From Streptomyces sp. NBC_00448 (GTDB lineage Bacteria > Actinomycetota > Actinomycetes > Streptomycetales > Streptomycetaceae), in contig NZ_CP107913.1 in assembly GCF_036014115.1 (NCBI RefSeq), forward strand, positions 4,635,001 through 4,699,000: 64,000 nt of DNA, written 5' to 3'. The translations under genes and the position numbers were made by a program. The notes under the pieces were generated by a model. The model was given only the letters and a program-made list of their open reading frames with translations, ran no database searches and had not been told where the DNA came from. Below, piece after piece: positions 16,490-25,092 of the stretch (its first letter is position 1; the number at the start of each line of letters is the position of its first letter).

Positions 16490-17233
16490 ATGGAATTCGC
16501 CCCGCGCGTTCAGCCCGCGCCCCTCACCAGGCCCGACGGCTCACCGGTCCGGGTGCTCGTGGTCGACGACGAGCCCGACCTCACCGAGGTGCTGGCCGGT
16601 GTGCTGCGCTACGAGGGCTGGCAGGTGCGTACCGCGGGCGACCTCGCGACCGCCCTCGCCGAGGGCAGGGACTTCCAGCCCGACGCGGTCGTCCTCGACA
16701 TCATGCTGCCCGACGGCAACGGGCTGACCGCGCTGCGTGGCCTGCGGGCGGCCCGTCCCGACGTGTGTGTGCTCTTCCTCACCGCGCGGGACTCCGTCGA
16801 GGACCGGATCGCGGGCATCACCGCCGGCGGGGACGACTACGTCACCAAGCCGTTCAGCCTGGAGGAGGTCCTCGCCCGGCTGCGCGGCCTGCTGCGCCGT
16901 GCAGGGATGACCCGGGAGCGCGACGACGCGGCGCTGCTGGTGGTCGGCGACCTCACGATCGACGAGGACGCCCGGGAGGTCACCCGCGGCGGGGAGGCGA
17001 TCGACCTGTCGCCGACGGAGTTCGAACTCCTGCGGTACCTCATGCGCAACCCGCGCCGGGTGCTGAGCAAGCCGCAGATCCTCGACCAGGTGTGGTCGTA
17101 CGACTTCGGCGGCCAGGCCCACGTGGTGGAGCTCTACATCAGCTACCTGCGCCGGAAGATCGACGCCGGCCGGGAGCCGATGATCCACACCGTGCGGGGA
17201 GCGGGCTACGTGCTGAAAGCCGCGCCGCAGTGA
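16490..17233 (+). CDS. OmpR-family response regulator
   Basis: 247 residues. Receiver domain with acidic patch VVDDEPD, phospho-Asp in DAVVLDIMLPDGNG, T/S switch in FLTARD and Lys in YVTKPFS. The C-terminal winged helix runs from LTIDEDAREVTRGG to TVRGAGYVL. The ATG at 16490 was chosen over far longer upstream extensions because it gives the normal family length. The stop overlaps the GTG of the histidine kinase. Repeats in the upstream gap are likely its own sites. Confidence 0.95.
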   Translation: MEFAPRVQPAPLTRPDGSPVRVLVVDDEPDLTEVLAGVLRYEGWQVRTAGDLATALAEGRDFQPDAVVLDIMLPDGNGLTALRGLRAARPDVCVLFLTARDSVEDRIAGITAGGDDYVTKPFSLEEVLARLRGLLRRAGMTRERDDAALLVVGDLTIDEDAREVTRGGEAIDLSPTEFELLRYLMRNPRRVLSKPQILDQVWSYDFGGQAHVVELYISYLRRKIDAGREPMIHTVRGAGYVLKAAPQ

Positions 17234-18684
17234 GGCGGCTGCTGCCGCGCACGCTGCGGGCCCGGCTCATCTGGGGCCTGGTGGTGCTCCTCGCGGTGAG
17301 CTGCGCCGCGGTGGGGATCGCGGCCGTCCTCACGCTGCGCTCCTTCCTCACCGACCGGCTGGACCAGCAGCTCACCCAGGCCGGCGGGACGTTCCCGGCC
17401 AGCCTCGAACACCGCGGGCCGGGCGAGCCGGACGCCGACAACGCGCACGTGGACACCCGCCGCCAGGCGCCCGGTACGTTCGGCGCCCGGCTCCTGCACG
17501 GAAAGGTCACCGCGGCCGGCATCGTACGGTCGGGGGCCGACACGTCCGTGACCCTGACGGCCGGCGACAAGGCGGCGATCGCCGCGGTCCCGGTCGACGG
17601 CCGCAGCCACCGGCTGGAGCTGTCGGCCCTGGACGACTACCGGGTGAAGGCCGTCGACGGCGACGACGGGGACGTTCTGGTGACCGGGCTGCCGCTCAGC
17701 GGGGTGGAGGACGCGGTGACCCGCCTGGTGGCGGTGGAGGGCGCCGTCTTCGGTGGCGCGCTGCTGGTCGCGGGCGCGGCCGGGGCGTTCTGGGTGCGCT
17801 GGTCCCTGCGGCCGCTGCGCCGGGTCGCCGCCACCGCGGCCTCGGTGACCGCGCTGCCGCTGGCCAGCGGCGAGGTGGCCCTGCCCGACCGGGTACCGGA
17901 CACCGACCCGCGCACCGAGGTCGGGCAGGTCGGCATCGCGCTCAACCGGATGCTCGGCCATGTCGAGAACGCGCTGGGCAGGCGGCACGCCAGCGAGGAG
18001 CGGCTGCGCCGGTTCGCCGCCGACGCCAGCCACGAGCTGCGCACCCCCGTCGCCTCCATCCGCGGCCACGCCGAACTGGCCCGCCTCCACCCGGAACCGG
18101 TCCCGCCCGGGGTGACGCGCGCGCTGGAACGGATCACCGCGGAGTCGGTCCGGATGGGTGGCATGGTCGACGACCTGCTGCTGCTCGCCCGCCTCGACGC
18201 CGGCCGGCCACTGGCCCGCGACCCGGTCGACCTCACCCGGCTCGTCCTGGACGCCGTCGACGACGCGCGCGCCACGAGGCCCGACCACCGCTGGGTCCTC
18301 GACCTGCCGGAGGCCCCGATCACGACCACCGGGGACCCGCTGCGGCTGCAGCAGATCACCGGAAACCTGCTGGCCAACGCCCACCAGCACACCCCCGCCG
18401 GCACCCGCGTCACCGTCCGGCTCCGCCAGGACCGGGCGAGCACCCGCCTCGTGGTCGAGGACGACGGTCCCGGCATCCCCGCGGACATCCTCGACACGGT
18501 CTTCGAGCGATTCGCCCGCGCCGACCACACCCGTCCCGGGCCCCAGGGCCACGGAGCCGGTCTCGGCCTGGCGATCGTCCACGCGGTCGCCACGGCTCAC
18601 GGCGGCACCGCGGAGGTACGCAGCCGGCCGGGCCGGACCTCGTTCACCGTCACTCTGCCCGGGCGCCGCCCGGGTGCCGGGTGA
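17230..18684 (+). CDS. Sensor histidine kinase, EnvZ/OmpR class
   Basis: 484 residues from the GTG overlapping the regulator stop (GTGA). Two membrane helices (GLVVLLAVSCAAVGIAAVLTL and a second near residue 170) flank an extracellular domain of about 130 residues. HAMP follows, then the HisKA box FAADASHELRTPVASIRGHAE with the phospho-acceptor His, and the ATPase motifs NLLANAHQHTP, DDGPGIP and GAGLGLAIVHA. Cognate to the preceding regulator. Position next to the flavin/ferric reductase operon suggests a redox, metal or envelope signal, but that is inference. Confidence 0.95.
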   Translation: MRRLLPRTLRARLIWGLVVLLAVSCAAVGIAAVLTLRSFLTDRLDQQLTQAGGTFPASLEHRGPGEPDADNAHVDTRRQAPGTFGARLLHGKVTAAGIVRSGADTSVTLTAGDKAAIAAVPVDGRSHRLELSALDDYRVKAVDGDDGDVLVTGLPLSGVEDAVTRLVAVEGAVFGGALLVAGAAGAFWVRWSLRPLRRVAATAASVTALPLASGEVALPDRVPDTDPRTEVGQVGIALNRMLGHVENALGRRHASEERLRRFAADASHELRTPVASIRGHAELARLHPEPVPPGVTRALERITAESVRMGGMVDDLLLLARLDAGRPLARDPVDLTRLVLDAVDDARATRPDHRWVLDLPEAPITTTGDPLRLQQITGNLLANAHQHTPAGTRVTVRLRQDRASTRLVVEDDGPGIPADILDTVFERFARADHTRPGPQGHGAGLGLAIVHAVATAHGGTAEVRSRPGRTSFTVTLPGRRPGAG

Positions 18685-18780
18685 CGCCCGGGTGCCGGTG
18701 ACGCCGGGGTGCCGGGTGATACCGGGAAGTCCGGTGGCGCCGCACCGTCGTCCGGCACCAACGCCCGCCCTGACATGCCG

Positions 18781-19314
18781 TCAGCCGTGCTGGCCACCGG
18801 CGGACTTGTCGTAGTTGTCGTGCCAGGCCGCCTTCGCGCCGGACTCCCCGATCCGGTAGACGTCCACGACGGCACCGGCGGACACGACGACGGCCAGCAC
18901 CGCGGCCACCGTACGCAGCGACGCCGGCGACCTCCACCGCGCGCCACCGGCCGCGGGGCCGTCCGCTGCCGCCTCCACGGGCCGCGCAAGGCGCCGCCCC
19001 AGCCACCACACCCCGAGCGTCACCAGGAACAGACCGATCGCCCAGGGCAGCAGACCGTCGCCCAACTCCGTGTGCTTGCGGATGAGCGGGTCGTTGCCCA
19101 CCCGGGACTGCAGCCACTCACCCGCGTGCGTGGTGACCGGCACGAGCCCCAACGTCACCAGTCCCAGCAGCGGAAGCACCAGCCCCAAGCGCCGGGCGTA
19201 CCTGGGCTGCACCGCGCACACCACCGCGGCCAGCGCCGTCAACGGCACCAGCACCACCACGAAGTGCACGAACAGGATGTGCGCCGGCAGTCCGTCTATG
19301 TGCGTCAGGCTCAT
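18781..19314 (-). CDS. Four-helix membrane protein of DUF2231 type
   Basis: 177 residues from ATG 19314, which has GGAGA eight bases upstream; the longer open frame lacks such a site. MSLTHIDGLPAHILFVHFVVV starts the first helix, and three more hydrophobic segments follow. The tail (IGESGAKAAWHDNYDKSAGG) is soluble and ends with a Gly/His patch. His residues in the first helix and near THAGEWLQSRVG recall DUF2231 proteins, whose role is not established. It converges with the histidine kinase gene. Confidence 0.75.
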   Translation of the reverse strand: MSLTHIDGLPAHILFVHFVVVLVPLTALAAVVCAVQPRYARRLGLVLPLLGLVTLGLVPVTTHAGEWLQSRVGNDPLIRKHTELGDGLLPWAIGLFLVTLGVWWLGRRLARPVEAAADGPAAGGARWRSPASLRTVAAVLAVVVSAGAVVDVYRIGESGAKAAWHDNYDKSAGGQHG

Positions 19315-19531
19315 GGGCGTTTCTCCACGGAAGGTGACGAGCGCGGCGAGCAGCGGCAGTCGCCGGCCCACCTCGCTCGGAAGGAGATCGCAGCCTTCCA
19401 CGCCAACTTCTCAGCTCCTTCTGAACCACGGACCGAGAGGCGATACCGAGCGCGACGCGTGACGCGACCCGTCGAGCACGGGGCGGTTGGCGGACTCGTA
19501 CATCCGGCAGCCGGTGTCGGGGCGGCCGCCC

Positions 19532-20098
19532 TCACCGTTCCCCGGCCGCCCAACTTCCCAGGCCCGTCTCGCGCAGAATCCGTTCGACGCTCGCCGTCAG
19601 AGCGCTGTCCGCGCCGATGACCGTCTCACCGCCGCCGGGCAGCAGGTCGGCCGCGCGGTACCAGCCGCGCATCTCCGCCTCGCCGTACTCCCCCTCCTGA
19701 GGCTTCGTCGCGTGCCGGCGCAGCGTCTCCTCGAACGGCACGTCCAGGTAGTACGCGTACGTTCCGCCGCGGTGGTCGGACATCAACTCGGCCAGCATCG
19801 CGCCATAGTGGTCGGCGTACAGGATGCCCTCCACGACCACGTGGAAGCCGTGGTCCAGCGCGTAACGCGCCACCACGCCGATCAGGCCGACGTTCGACGC
19901 CCCCGGCCGGTCCCACTCCCGCAGCACCGTACGCCGCAGGTTGTCCTGACCGACGATCGCCAGCCCTCGCCCGAACCCCGCCCGCAGCCCCGCCGCAACC
20001 GACGACTTCCCCGACGCGCTGTTGCCCCGCACCACGACCAGAACCGTATCCGCGCTCCCCGTCCTCACCCACGCCACGCTAACGGCTCGCACCGACAC
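19532..20098 (-). CDS. P-loop kinase of zeta-toxin/AAA type
   Basis: 188 residues. The Walker A motif is VRGNSASGKSS near residue 28. QDNLRRTVLREWD and VVEGILYADHYG complete a nucleoside-kinase-like P-loop domain similar to small AAA or zeta-toxin/chloramphenicol phosphotransferase-like kinases. No antitoxin partner is seen next to it, so it is more likely a small metabolite kinase. The substrate is unknown. The start could be ATG at 20098 or the next in-frame start near VSVAWVRTG. Confidence 0.7.
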   Translation of the reverse strand: MSVRAVSVAWVRTGSADTVLVVVRGNSASGKSSVAAGLRAGFGRGLAIVGQDNLRRTVLREWDRPGASNVGLIGVVARYALDHGFHVVVEGILYADHYGAMLAELMSDHRGGTYAYYLDVPFEETLRRHATKPQEGEYGEAEMRGWYRAADLLPGGGETVIGADSALTASVERILRETGLGSWAAGER

Positions 20099-20242
20099 CG
20101 CCCGTGAACAGCGGCGCGTCCACGAGCATCACCAGGTGCGCGAGTTCACCGGCGGGGGTCGCACGCCGACGGACAGCCCGGCACGGACGACACGTCACGG
20201 TCTTCCCGGCCGGCGAGGTGTCGGGAGGCGGATGATGGGGTG

Positions 20243-20698
20243 ATGCTGGTGCGGATCGAGGGGCGGGAACTGCCGGGGCGGGAGTGCGGGCCGTCGCCGG
20301 ATGCTCCGTCGGGGTACCAGAACGTTCATGTCGGTGTGCAGCGCCGGGGGCACCCGGGTGAGCTGCTCGGCCTGGTGCCGGGGGACGCGCCGTCGGTGGT
20401 GTGGGAGTTGGAGGTCACGGCCACGGCGGTCGGGGGTGGATGGGACCTGCGCGGGCCGTATGTGCAGGGCCGGCCCGGGGGCCGATTCGTCTACCTGTCC
20501 TGGGGGACGGTCGAGCCGGACCGCGGCTTCGCGATGTTCCGGCGGGCGAAGCTGCTGTTCAACGGCGTGGATCGCGAGGTCCTCGAAGCGGCTGTCGCGC
20601 GGGGCGCGCTGGTCGGGAGGCTGGGGCTCACCGACGTACGGGGCAACCCGTTGTGCGCCGCTGTCGGGCCGCCCTTGATCGAGTGGTCGGCTCCCTGA
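20243..20698 (+). CDS. DUF5990-family hypothetical protein
   Basis: About 151 residues. ATG 20243 (or GTG 20240, one codon earlier) follows GGAGGCG at 20224-20230. The protein has the pattern of DUF5990: MLVRIEGRELPGREC at the start, YQNVHVGVQRR, then alternating strands to VYLSWGTVEPDRGFAMFRRAKL and LTDVRGNPLCAAV. Cytoplasmic with no membrane segment. Function unknown. It stands alone between oppositely oriented genes. Confidence 0.7.
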   Translation: MLVRIEGRELPGRECGPSPDAPSGYQNVHVGVQRRGHPGELLGLVPGDAPSVVWELEVTATAVGGGWDLRGPYVQGRPGGRFVYLSWGTVEPDRGFAMFRRAKLLFNGVDREVLEAAVARGALVGRLGLTDVRGNPLCAAVGPPLIEWSAP

Positions 20699-20839
20699 CC
20701 GCGCCGCACCGACGGTTCGCGGGCCGGTTCGGGGGTGAGGATGCCGCACACCCGAACCGGGGCGCAGCGCGGTCCTGCACGTCACATTGGTGCTCGCCGA
20801 CGAGGGGCGGGCATCAACGCCCCCGCAGGTACCGGCCAA

Positions 20840-21586
20840 TCACCACAGGGCACGGATGTCGTGCGCGGGGTAGGCCGGGTTGGGGGCGGCGGGGGGCTGG
20901 TATCCGGCAGCTTCCAGGCGCGCGGCGGCCTCCCCGTCGAGGTGTTCGAACCATGCTCGGAGGGGCCCGCCAGCCGGGACTCCAGTGGCCCGCAGACCAT
21001 CGGCGGCGGCTCTCCAGTCCGCCTCGCCCTCGGGCCACAGGCCCCGCAGTTCGTCGAATTCGCGGCGCGCCGCCGCGATGCGGAAGTCCTCCGGTTGCGC
21101 CGTCGGCTCATCCGCCCGCGGCTCGGCCGCCACCGCGCCCGCGGAGTCCAGGCCGCCACGGGCGACCAGACGCTGGAGGTTGGGGAACCGCTCCCGCCAC
21201 TCCCAACGGGTGTCGGGCACGGCCGGGGCCACCCGGTATCCCTCGTTCTCGAAAGCCGTCAGATACGGGACCATCAGCATCAGGCACTCCACGCGGATCT
21301 TGCCGCGCGGCGGTACCAGCGGCGGCATCCGGGCGAGCGCGGCCGAGACGTCCCAGTGATCGACGCCGAGATGGACCACTTCCATGATCTCCCGCGTGAC
21401 GCGGAAGCAGCGCAACGGGTAGTACACCGCCACCCGCAGATAGCTGCACATGCCCCGCGACGGCATGTCCTCCGTGTCGACGAAACACTCCTCCGCCGGC
21501 ACCGGCACCGAGCGGTACGCCTCCAGCAGGGTTCGCAGCTCCGGCAGCCATTCGGTGCCCGGCGCGAAGATGTCGGGTTGGGTCAC
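20840..21586 (-). CDS. Hypothetical protein downstream of the toxin-immunity pair
   Basis: 248 residues from a GTG starting 4 bp after the immunity gene stop, so it belongs to the same transcript. Mixed soluble protein: N-terminal region LPELRTLLEAYRSVPVPAEE, aromatic-rich YLRVAVYYPLRCFRVTREIMEV in the middle, an Ala/Glu-rich hinge at ~155-165 and a C-terminal FDELRGLWPEGEADWRAA section ending near NPAYPAHDI. Not recognised. Its place suggests an accessory or second immunity protein. Confidence 0.65.
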   Translation of the reverse strand: MTQPDIFAPGTEWLPELRTLLEAYRSVPVPAEECFVDTEDMPSRGMCSYLRVAVYYPLRCFRVTREIMEVVHLGVDHWDVSAALARMPPLVPPRGKIRVECLMLMVPYLTAFENEGYRVAPAVPDTRWEWRERFPNLQRLVARGGLDSAGAVAAEPRADEPTAQPEDFRIAAARREFDELRGLWPEGEADWRAAADGLRATGVPAGGPLRAWFEHLDGEAAARLEAAGYQPPAAPNPAYPAHDIRALW

Positions 21587-21589
21587 GAC

Positions 21590-22138
21590 TCACGCGCCAT
21601 CGGTCGCGCCGGCGGCACCGGTCGTGTCTCCGCTGTCGACGAGCAGCGCCTTCGCACGGAGGAAGGTCTCGTCGATCTCCATGGAGACGGACCGGGCAGT
21701 GATGTCATCCACGATGCGGCGGATCACCTTCAGCCACTCGGCAACGAAATCCGCTCTGCGCACGGTGAGTTGAGAACGCTCGTTGAGGAGGAACTCGTAG
21801 TTTCCGACGATGTTCTGCCAGCGGGAGTCGATGACCAGATTCTCCCCATCCGGACGCAGCGACCATACGGCGAAGAAGTCAGCCGCCCCGGTGGTCAATT
21901 CGGCCTGCACGAAATCGTCCGACCGAAGTTCCTCGAGAAGTTCGACAAGGTCGTCCACGAAGTAGCGCAAGTCGTCACAGTAGTTGACGACGACCGGCAC
22001 CCGGTTCCACCCGATGATCAGACGCTCCGCATGGTCAGGGTAGACGGCGACGAGCGCGTCTCCGATGTCCAGGACGACCTCGCCTCCGGCCGTCTTGACC
22101 TCGGGGTCCCCGGTCTGAATCCAGAAGGCCATCGTCAT
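21590..22138 (-). CDS. Probable immunity protein for the adjacent polymorphic toxin
   Basis: 182 residues, acidic, no signal or membrane segment. It begins at an ATG overlapping the toxin stop (ATGA), so the two products are made in step, as expected for toxin and antidote. N-terminal strands (AFWIQTGDPEVKTAGGEVVLDIG) and helices rich in Asp/Glu (DDLRYFVDDLVELLEELRSDD) are typical of immunity proteins. No family recognised with confidence. The assignment rests on acidity, size and coupling to a toxin-like gene. Confidence 0.65.
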   Translation of the reverse strand: MTMAFWIQTGDPEVKTAGGEVVLDIGDALVAVYPDHAERLIIGWNRVPVVVNYCDDLRYFVDDLVELLEELRSDDFVQAELTTGAADFFAVWSLRPDGENLVIDSRWQNIVGNYEFLLNERSQLTVRRADFVAEWLKVIRRIVDDITARSVSMEIDETFLRAKALLVDSGDTTGAAGATDGA

Positions 22139-23244
22139 CCAATCGTGGTCGGGTAAGCATGGATAACGCCAGTTTTCAGGCGCTTCACCCAGACGGCGTT
22201 GGGCTTCCTTATCGTACCGTCCGGCATGTATTCAATACAATCGTTCCCCGAGGGAAGTTCGAAGTATCCACTCGTCCCGGGCTTCAATTCCATGCCCTTC
22301 TCGGTGGCGAAGTGAACATCTGCAGCACTACCGAAGCGACCTTGCGGATTCCCGCTGTCCGACGCCCTTTCGGGCCCTCCTTCCCAATCGATTCCGTGCT
22401 TCGCTCCCGACGTGAGCGCACCCTCGGGCTTGAGTTTCTGACCGTCCTTCTCGACGCCCTTCTTGACCTGGGCGATCTGCTTGTTTCTGCTGAGTTTCTC
22501 CAGATCCTGCTGGCTCCGTTCGAAGGCGTCCTGCTCTTCCTGCGAGACAGGCTTCCCCTTGATGTCCCCCTTCGACGAGCCTTGTTTCCCGCCCCTGGCC
22601 CAGGCGTTCTGCACATCCCCTTCGGACATGCGGGTGATGAAGTCACCGGCCCCGGCCAGAGCCATCGCGCCACCCGCGGTGAACACGAACGCACCCGCGA
22701 CGTTCACCGCCAAACCGGCTGGCGCCCCGACACCGGTGGCATCCAGGAGTACCCCGCCGGCCTCCATGCCCCCGGCCAGGCTCATCATGAACAGGCCCAG
22801 CGCCGTGGACCCCGCATCCAGCATGTTGCGCCAGGTGAAGACCGACCCCATGTAGCCGCCGACGTCCTCGACACCATGCTTGATGGGGTCCGTGACGTAC
22901 TTGGAGAACCAGCCCTTCTTCTTTTTCTTCTTCGGCTTCGGTTTCGGCTGCGGCGTCACGCCGTTGAAGGCATCCACCGGCAGAATTCCCTGCCCGTAGC
23001 CGTGGTGCTTCGCCGCCTCCTCCGCCTTGCCGACACGCCTCCTCATCTCCTGTGCCAGCGTGGGAAGTTCCACCTGTAGCGAACCCGGTAACCCCATACC
23101 GGTCGCACCGAACAGCCCAGTACCCCCCGGGCTCAGCGGATTGGAGGAGCGCGGGTCACCGGAGACCGAAGCCGGCCCCGCCGAACCGCCGAGCCGCACC
23201 TTCTCCAGGTCCGGACTGAGCGTGGCCCGCTTCCCTGGGTCCAA
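22135..23244 (-). CDS. Polymorphic toxin-like protein with membrane-inserting middle and C-terminal toxin candidate
   Basis: At least 369 residues. After ~100 polar residues comes a run of Lys (PKPKPKKKKKKGWF), then a Gly/Ala-rich hydrophobic region at ~130-205 (TALGLFMMSLAGGMEAGGV; NVAGAFVFTAGGAMALAG). A Lys/Gln/Glu-rich linker leads to the ~85-residue C-terminal domain containing SAADVHFATEKGMELK and TGVIHAYPTT. This last block resembles the end of BECR-fold RNases, but that is a weak inference. The first start is TTG 23244; the frame stays open upstream without a start, so the true start is uncertain. Base composition is lower in GC than the neighbours, suggesting transfer. Confidence 0.72.
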   Translation of the reverse strand: MDPGKRATLSPDLEKVRLGGSAGPASVSGDPRSSNPLSPGGTGLFGATGMGLPGSLQVELPTLAQEMRRRVGKAEEAAKHHGYGQGILPVDAFNGVTPQPKPKPKKKKKKGWFSKYVTDPIKHGVEDVGGYMGSVFTWRNMLDAGSTALGLFMMSLAGGMEAGGVLLDATGVGAPAGLAVNVAGAFVFTAGGAMALAGAGDFITRMSEGDVQNAWARGGKQGSSKGDIKGKPVSQEEQDAFERSQQDLEKLSRNKQIAQVKKGVEKDGQKLKPEGALTSGAKHGIDWEGGPERASDSGNPQGRFGSAADVHFATEKGMELKPGTSGYFELPSGNDCIEYMPDGTIRKPNAVWVKRLKTGVIHAYPTTIG

Positions 23245-23287
23245 CGCGCCCTGCGCGTCATTGAGTATCGAAGCGACTCGAAACCCA

Positions 23288-23596
23288 TCAGTGGGCTCCG
23301 TGCTTCTTCTGCGCCCGGTCCTCCAGGTGGCCGGCCTCGCCCTCCCACCGCTTGGCGTCGACGAGTAGTTCCGAGGCCATCCGCTGAAGCGACGCCTGCC
23401 GCTGCTGAAGCGTCGAGGTGGTGTCGGTCGCGTACGGGCCCACCCAGATCAGTGCAGGTCCGACACCTGTCGCCGTCTTCACCTCACCGTCGAGATAGGT
23501 GCCCAGTGCCTTCGCCGCCGTCCTCGCGCGGGTGGCACAGGAACGCAGCGTCTGCGCGCGCGAACGGAGGTCTGCCGCTGATTCCTTGTCAGTCAT
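23288..23596 (-). CDS. Small WxG-like helical protein, probable toxin partner
   Basis: 102 residues, two predicted long helices joined by a turn with IWVGPYATD, a Trp-x-Gly motif as in WXG100 (ESX) proteins. Helices carry SRAQTLRSCATRARTAAKAL and TLQQRQASLQRMASELLVDA. It lies 43 bp upstream of the toxin frame on the same strand. Small WxG proteins usually dimerise with, or guide, toxin N-termini to the type VII secretion system. No secretion ATPase is encoded in this window. Confidence 0.7.
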   Translation of the reverse strand: MTDKESAADLRSRAQTLRSCATRARTAAKALGTYLDGEVKTATGVGPALIWVGPYATDTTSTLQQRQASLQRMASELLVDAKRWEGEAGHLEDRAQKKHGAH

Positions 23597-24019
23597 CCCC
23601 GATCCCCCCTTGCCGATATCCTCATATCAACGACCGCCGGGGGTGGCATCTTGGTTCCGCCAGCAGCGTCTGCGGTCCTCACCTCCGGTTGTAAGACCAC
23701 GTATGGAAGCCCGTTCCGCAGGATGACCGCACTCGGTCGGCGCGGAACGAGGCAAGGACCCTTCTCCTGTCGCCCGGTTCGTCGAGGCACTCGACGCGTC
23801 GCCCGACATCGCCTCGAACGTTGACACCTCCACCGTCGGATTCCTCTAGCGCGCCGAACGACGGTCGCTGGTCGGTGGTTCTGGCCGTGCTTGGCGACGT
23901 CCGAGCCCGCCCGCTGCGTGCCGGAGGGCCCGTCGCAGCCCGGGCGAGGGCGCTTTCGGCCGGGCGGGGGAACCTCTCAGGCGGCGGATTGTTGGCGGGT
24001 GGCGGGCGGGGAGGTGAGG
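23597..24019. other. 423-bp gap with a short coding-like remnant
   Basis: No full gene. On the plus strand about 23735-23849 reads as plausible protein ending at TAG 23847 (KDPSPVARFVEALDASPDIA and onward), with no start or ribosome site. It may be the tail of a lost gene at the edge of the toxin locus. The promoter of the WxG gene must lie within the first ~100 bp, but no clear -10/-35 pair was seen. Confidence 0.3.
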
Positions 24020-24979
24020 TCAGCTGTGGCGGTGCTGGGTGGCGGATTTGCCGGTGCGGTCGCGGAGCAGCACGCGGAGGGTGTTGGCGCTCTCGTAGCC
24101 GACGCGGCGCGCGATCGCCTCGATCGTCTGGTCGGTGGTGCGGAGGAGGTGGGTGGCCTGTTCGACGCGGAGGTCCTGGACGAAGCGGACGGGTGAGAGG
24201 CCGAGGACGGCCCGGGTGGTGCGTTGCAGGGTGCGTTCGCTGACTCCGATCGCGGCGGCGGCGTCCTTGACGCTGAGCGGCTGGTCGAGGTGGGCGCGGG
24301 CCCAGTGCTCGAACGCGGCGACGGTGGGGTCGCACGCGGCGAGGGTGCTCGTCATGGTGTGGGCGGCCTGGGAGGGCCGTTGGTCGATGACGAGGTAGTT
24401 GGCGACCAGGTCGCTGAGCGCGGGACTGCGCCGTCGGATCAGGGTCAGCCCCAGGTCGATGTGGCCGAACGCCGCGCCGGCGGTCGTGATGCCGTCGCAA
24501 CTGGTCACCATCTGCCGCTGGTCGAGCGTCACCCGCGGGTATCGGCGGCGGAACAGCGGTGCGAGCCACCAGGTGGTGGTGGCGCGCAGGCCGTCCAGGA
24601 CGCCCGCCTCGGCGAGGAGGAAGCTTCCGGCGCAGGCGGTGGCGATCGGGGTGCGCCGGGCGCGGGCCCGGGCGATCAGCTCCCGCGCGGGGGCGGTACG
24701 CGGGCCCGACAGGTGGGCCACCAGCTCGTCGGGGCGCCGCTCGGCCACGCCGGGGATCAGCAGCAGGTCGCACTCCTCGGCCTGCGCGACGGGCGCGGCG
24801 GTGACGCGGTGTCCCGCGCCTGTGCGTACGGTGCGGGTGAAGCCGACCGTGGACAGCTGCCAGGTGGGCGGCGGCTGGGGCAGCCGGGTCCGCAGCGTGT
24901 TGGCGCAGTGCACGATGTCGAGGAGGGCGGCGAGGCCCGAGTCGAAGACCCCGTCGAGGACGAGCACGGCGACGCGCAT
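24020..24979 (-). CDS. GlxA-type transcriptional regulator (DJ-1/PfpI domain plus AraC HTH)
   Basis: 319 residues. The N-terminal DJ-1/PfpI-like domain (MRVAVLVLDGVFDSGLAALLDI to ATACAGSFLLAEAGVLDG) carries the Cys of the nucleophile elbow in TACAGS. The C-terminal double AraC helix-turn-helix covers LSVKDAAAAIGVSERTLQR and IEAIARRVGYESANTLRVLL. Proteins of this layout are cytoplasmic regulators of catabolic or stress genes with mostly unknown ligands. It is divergent from the ABM monooxygenase gene (113-bp gap), its most likely target. Confidence 0.9.
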   Translation of the reverse strand: MRVAVLVLDGVFDSGLAALLDIVHCANTLRTRLPQPPPTWQLSTVGFTRTVRTGAGHRVTAAPVAQAEECDLLLIPGVAERRPDELVAHLSGPRTAPARELIARARARRTPIATACAGSFLLAEAGVLDGLRATTTWWLAPLFRRRYPRVTLDQRQMVTSCDGITTAGAAFGHIDLGLTLIRRRSPALSDLVANYLVIDQRPSQAAHTMTSTLAACDPTVAAFEHWARAHLDQPLSVKDAAAAIGVSERTLQRTTRAVLGLSPVRFVQDLRVEQATHLLRTTDQTIEAIARRVGYESANTLRVLLRDRTGKSATQHRHS

Positions 24980-25092
24980 GACGGAAACGGTAGCGAATGT
25001 GCCGCATCCGCCACTGCCGGCCCGTGGGCGCGGCCCCTAGCGTCGTGGTGGCCGGCGGTCGCCGACCGGATTCGACGAGGTGGGAGCAGCAC

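Noticed and set aside
19532..20098. A zeta-toxin/antitoxin module
   Set aside because: The P-loop gene has no adjacent epsilon-like antitoxin; the next gene is on the opposite strand and is DUF5990-like. A small kinase is the safer reading.
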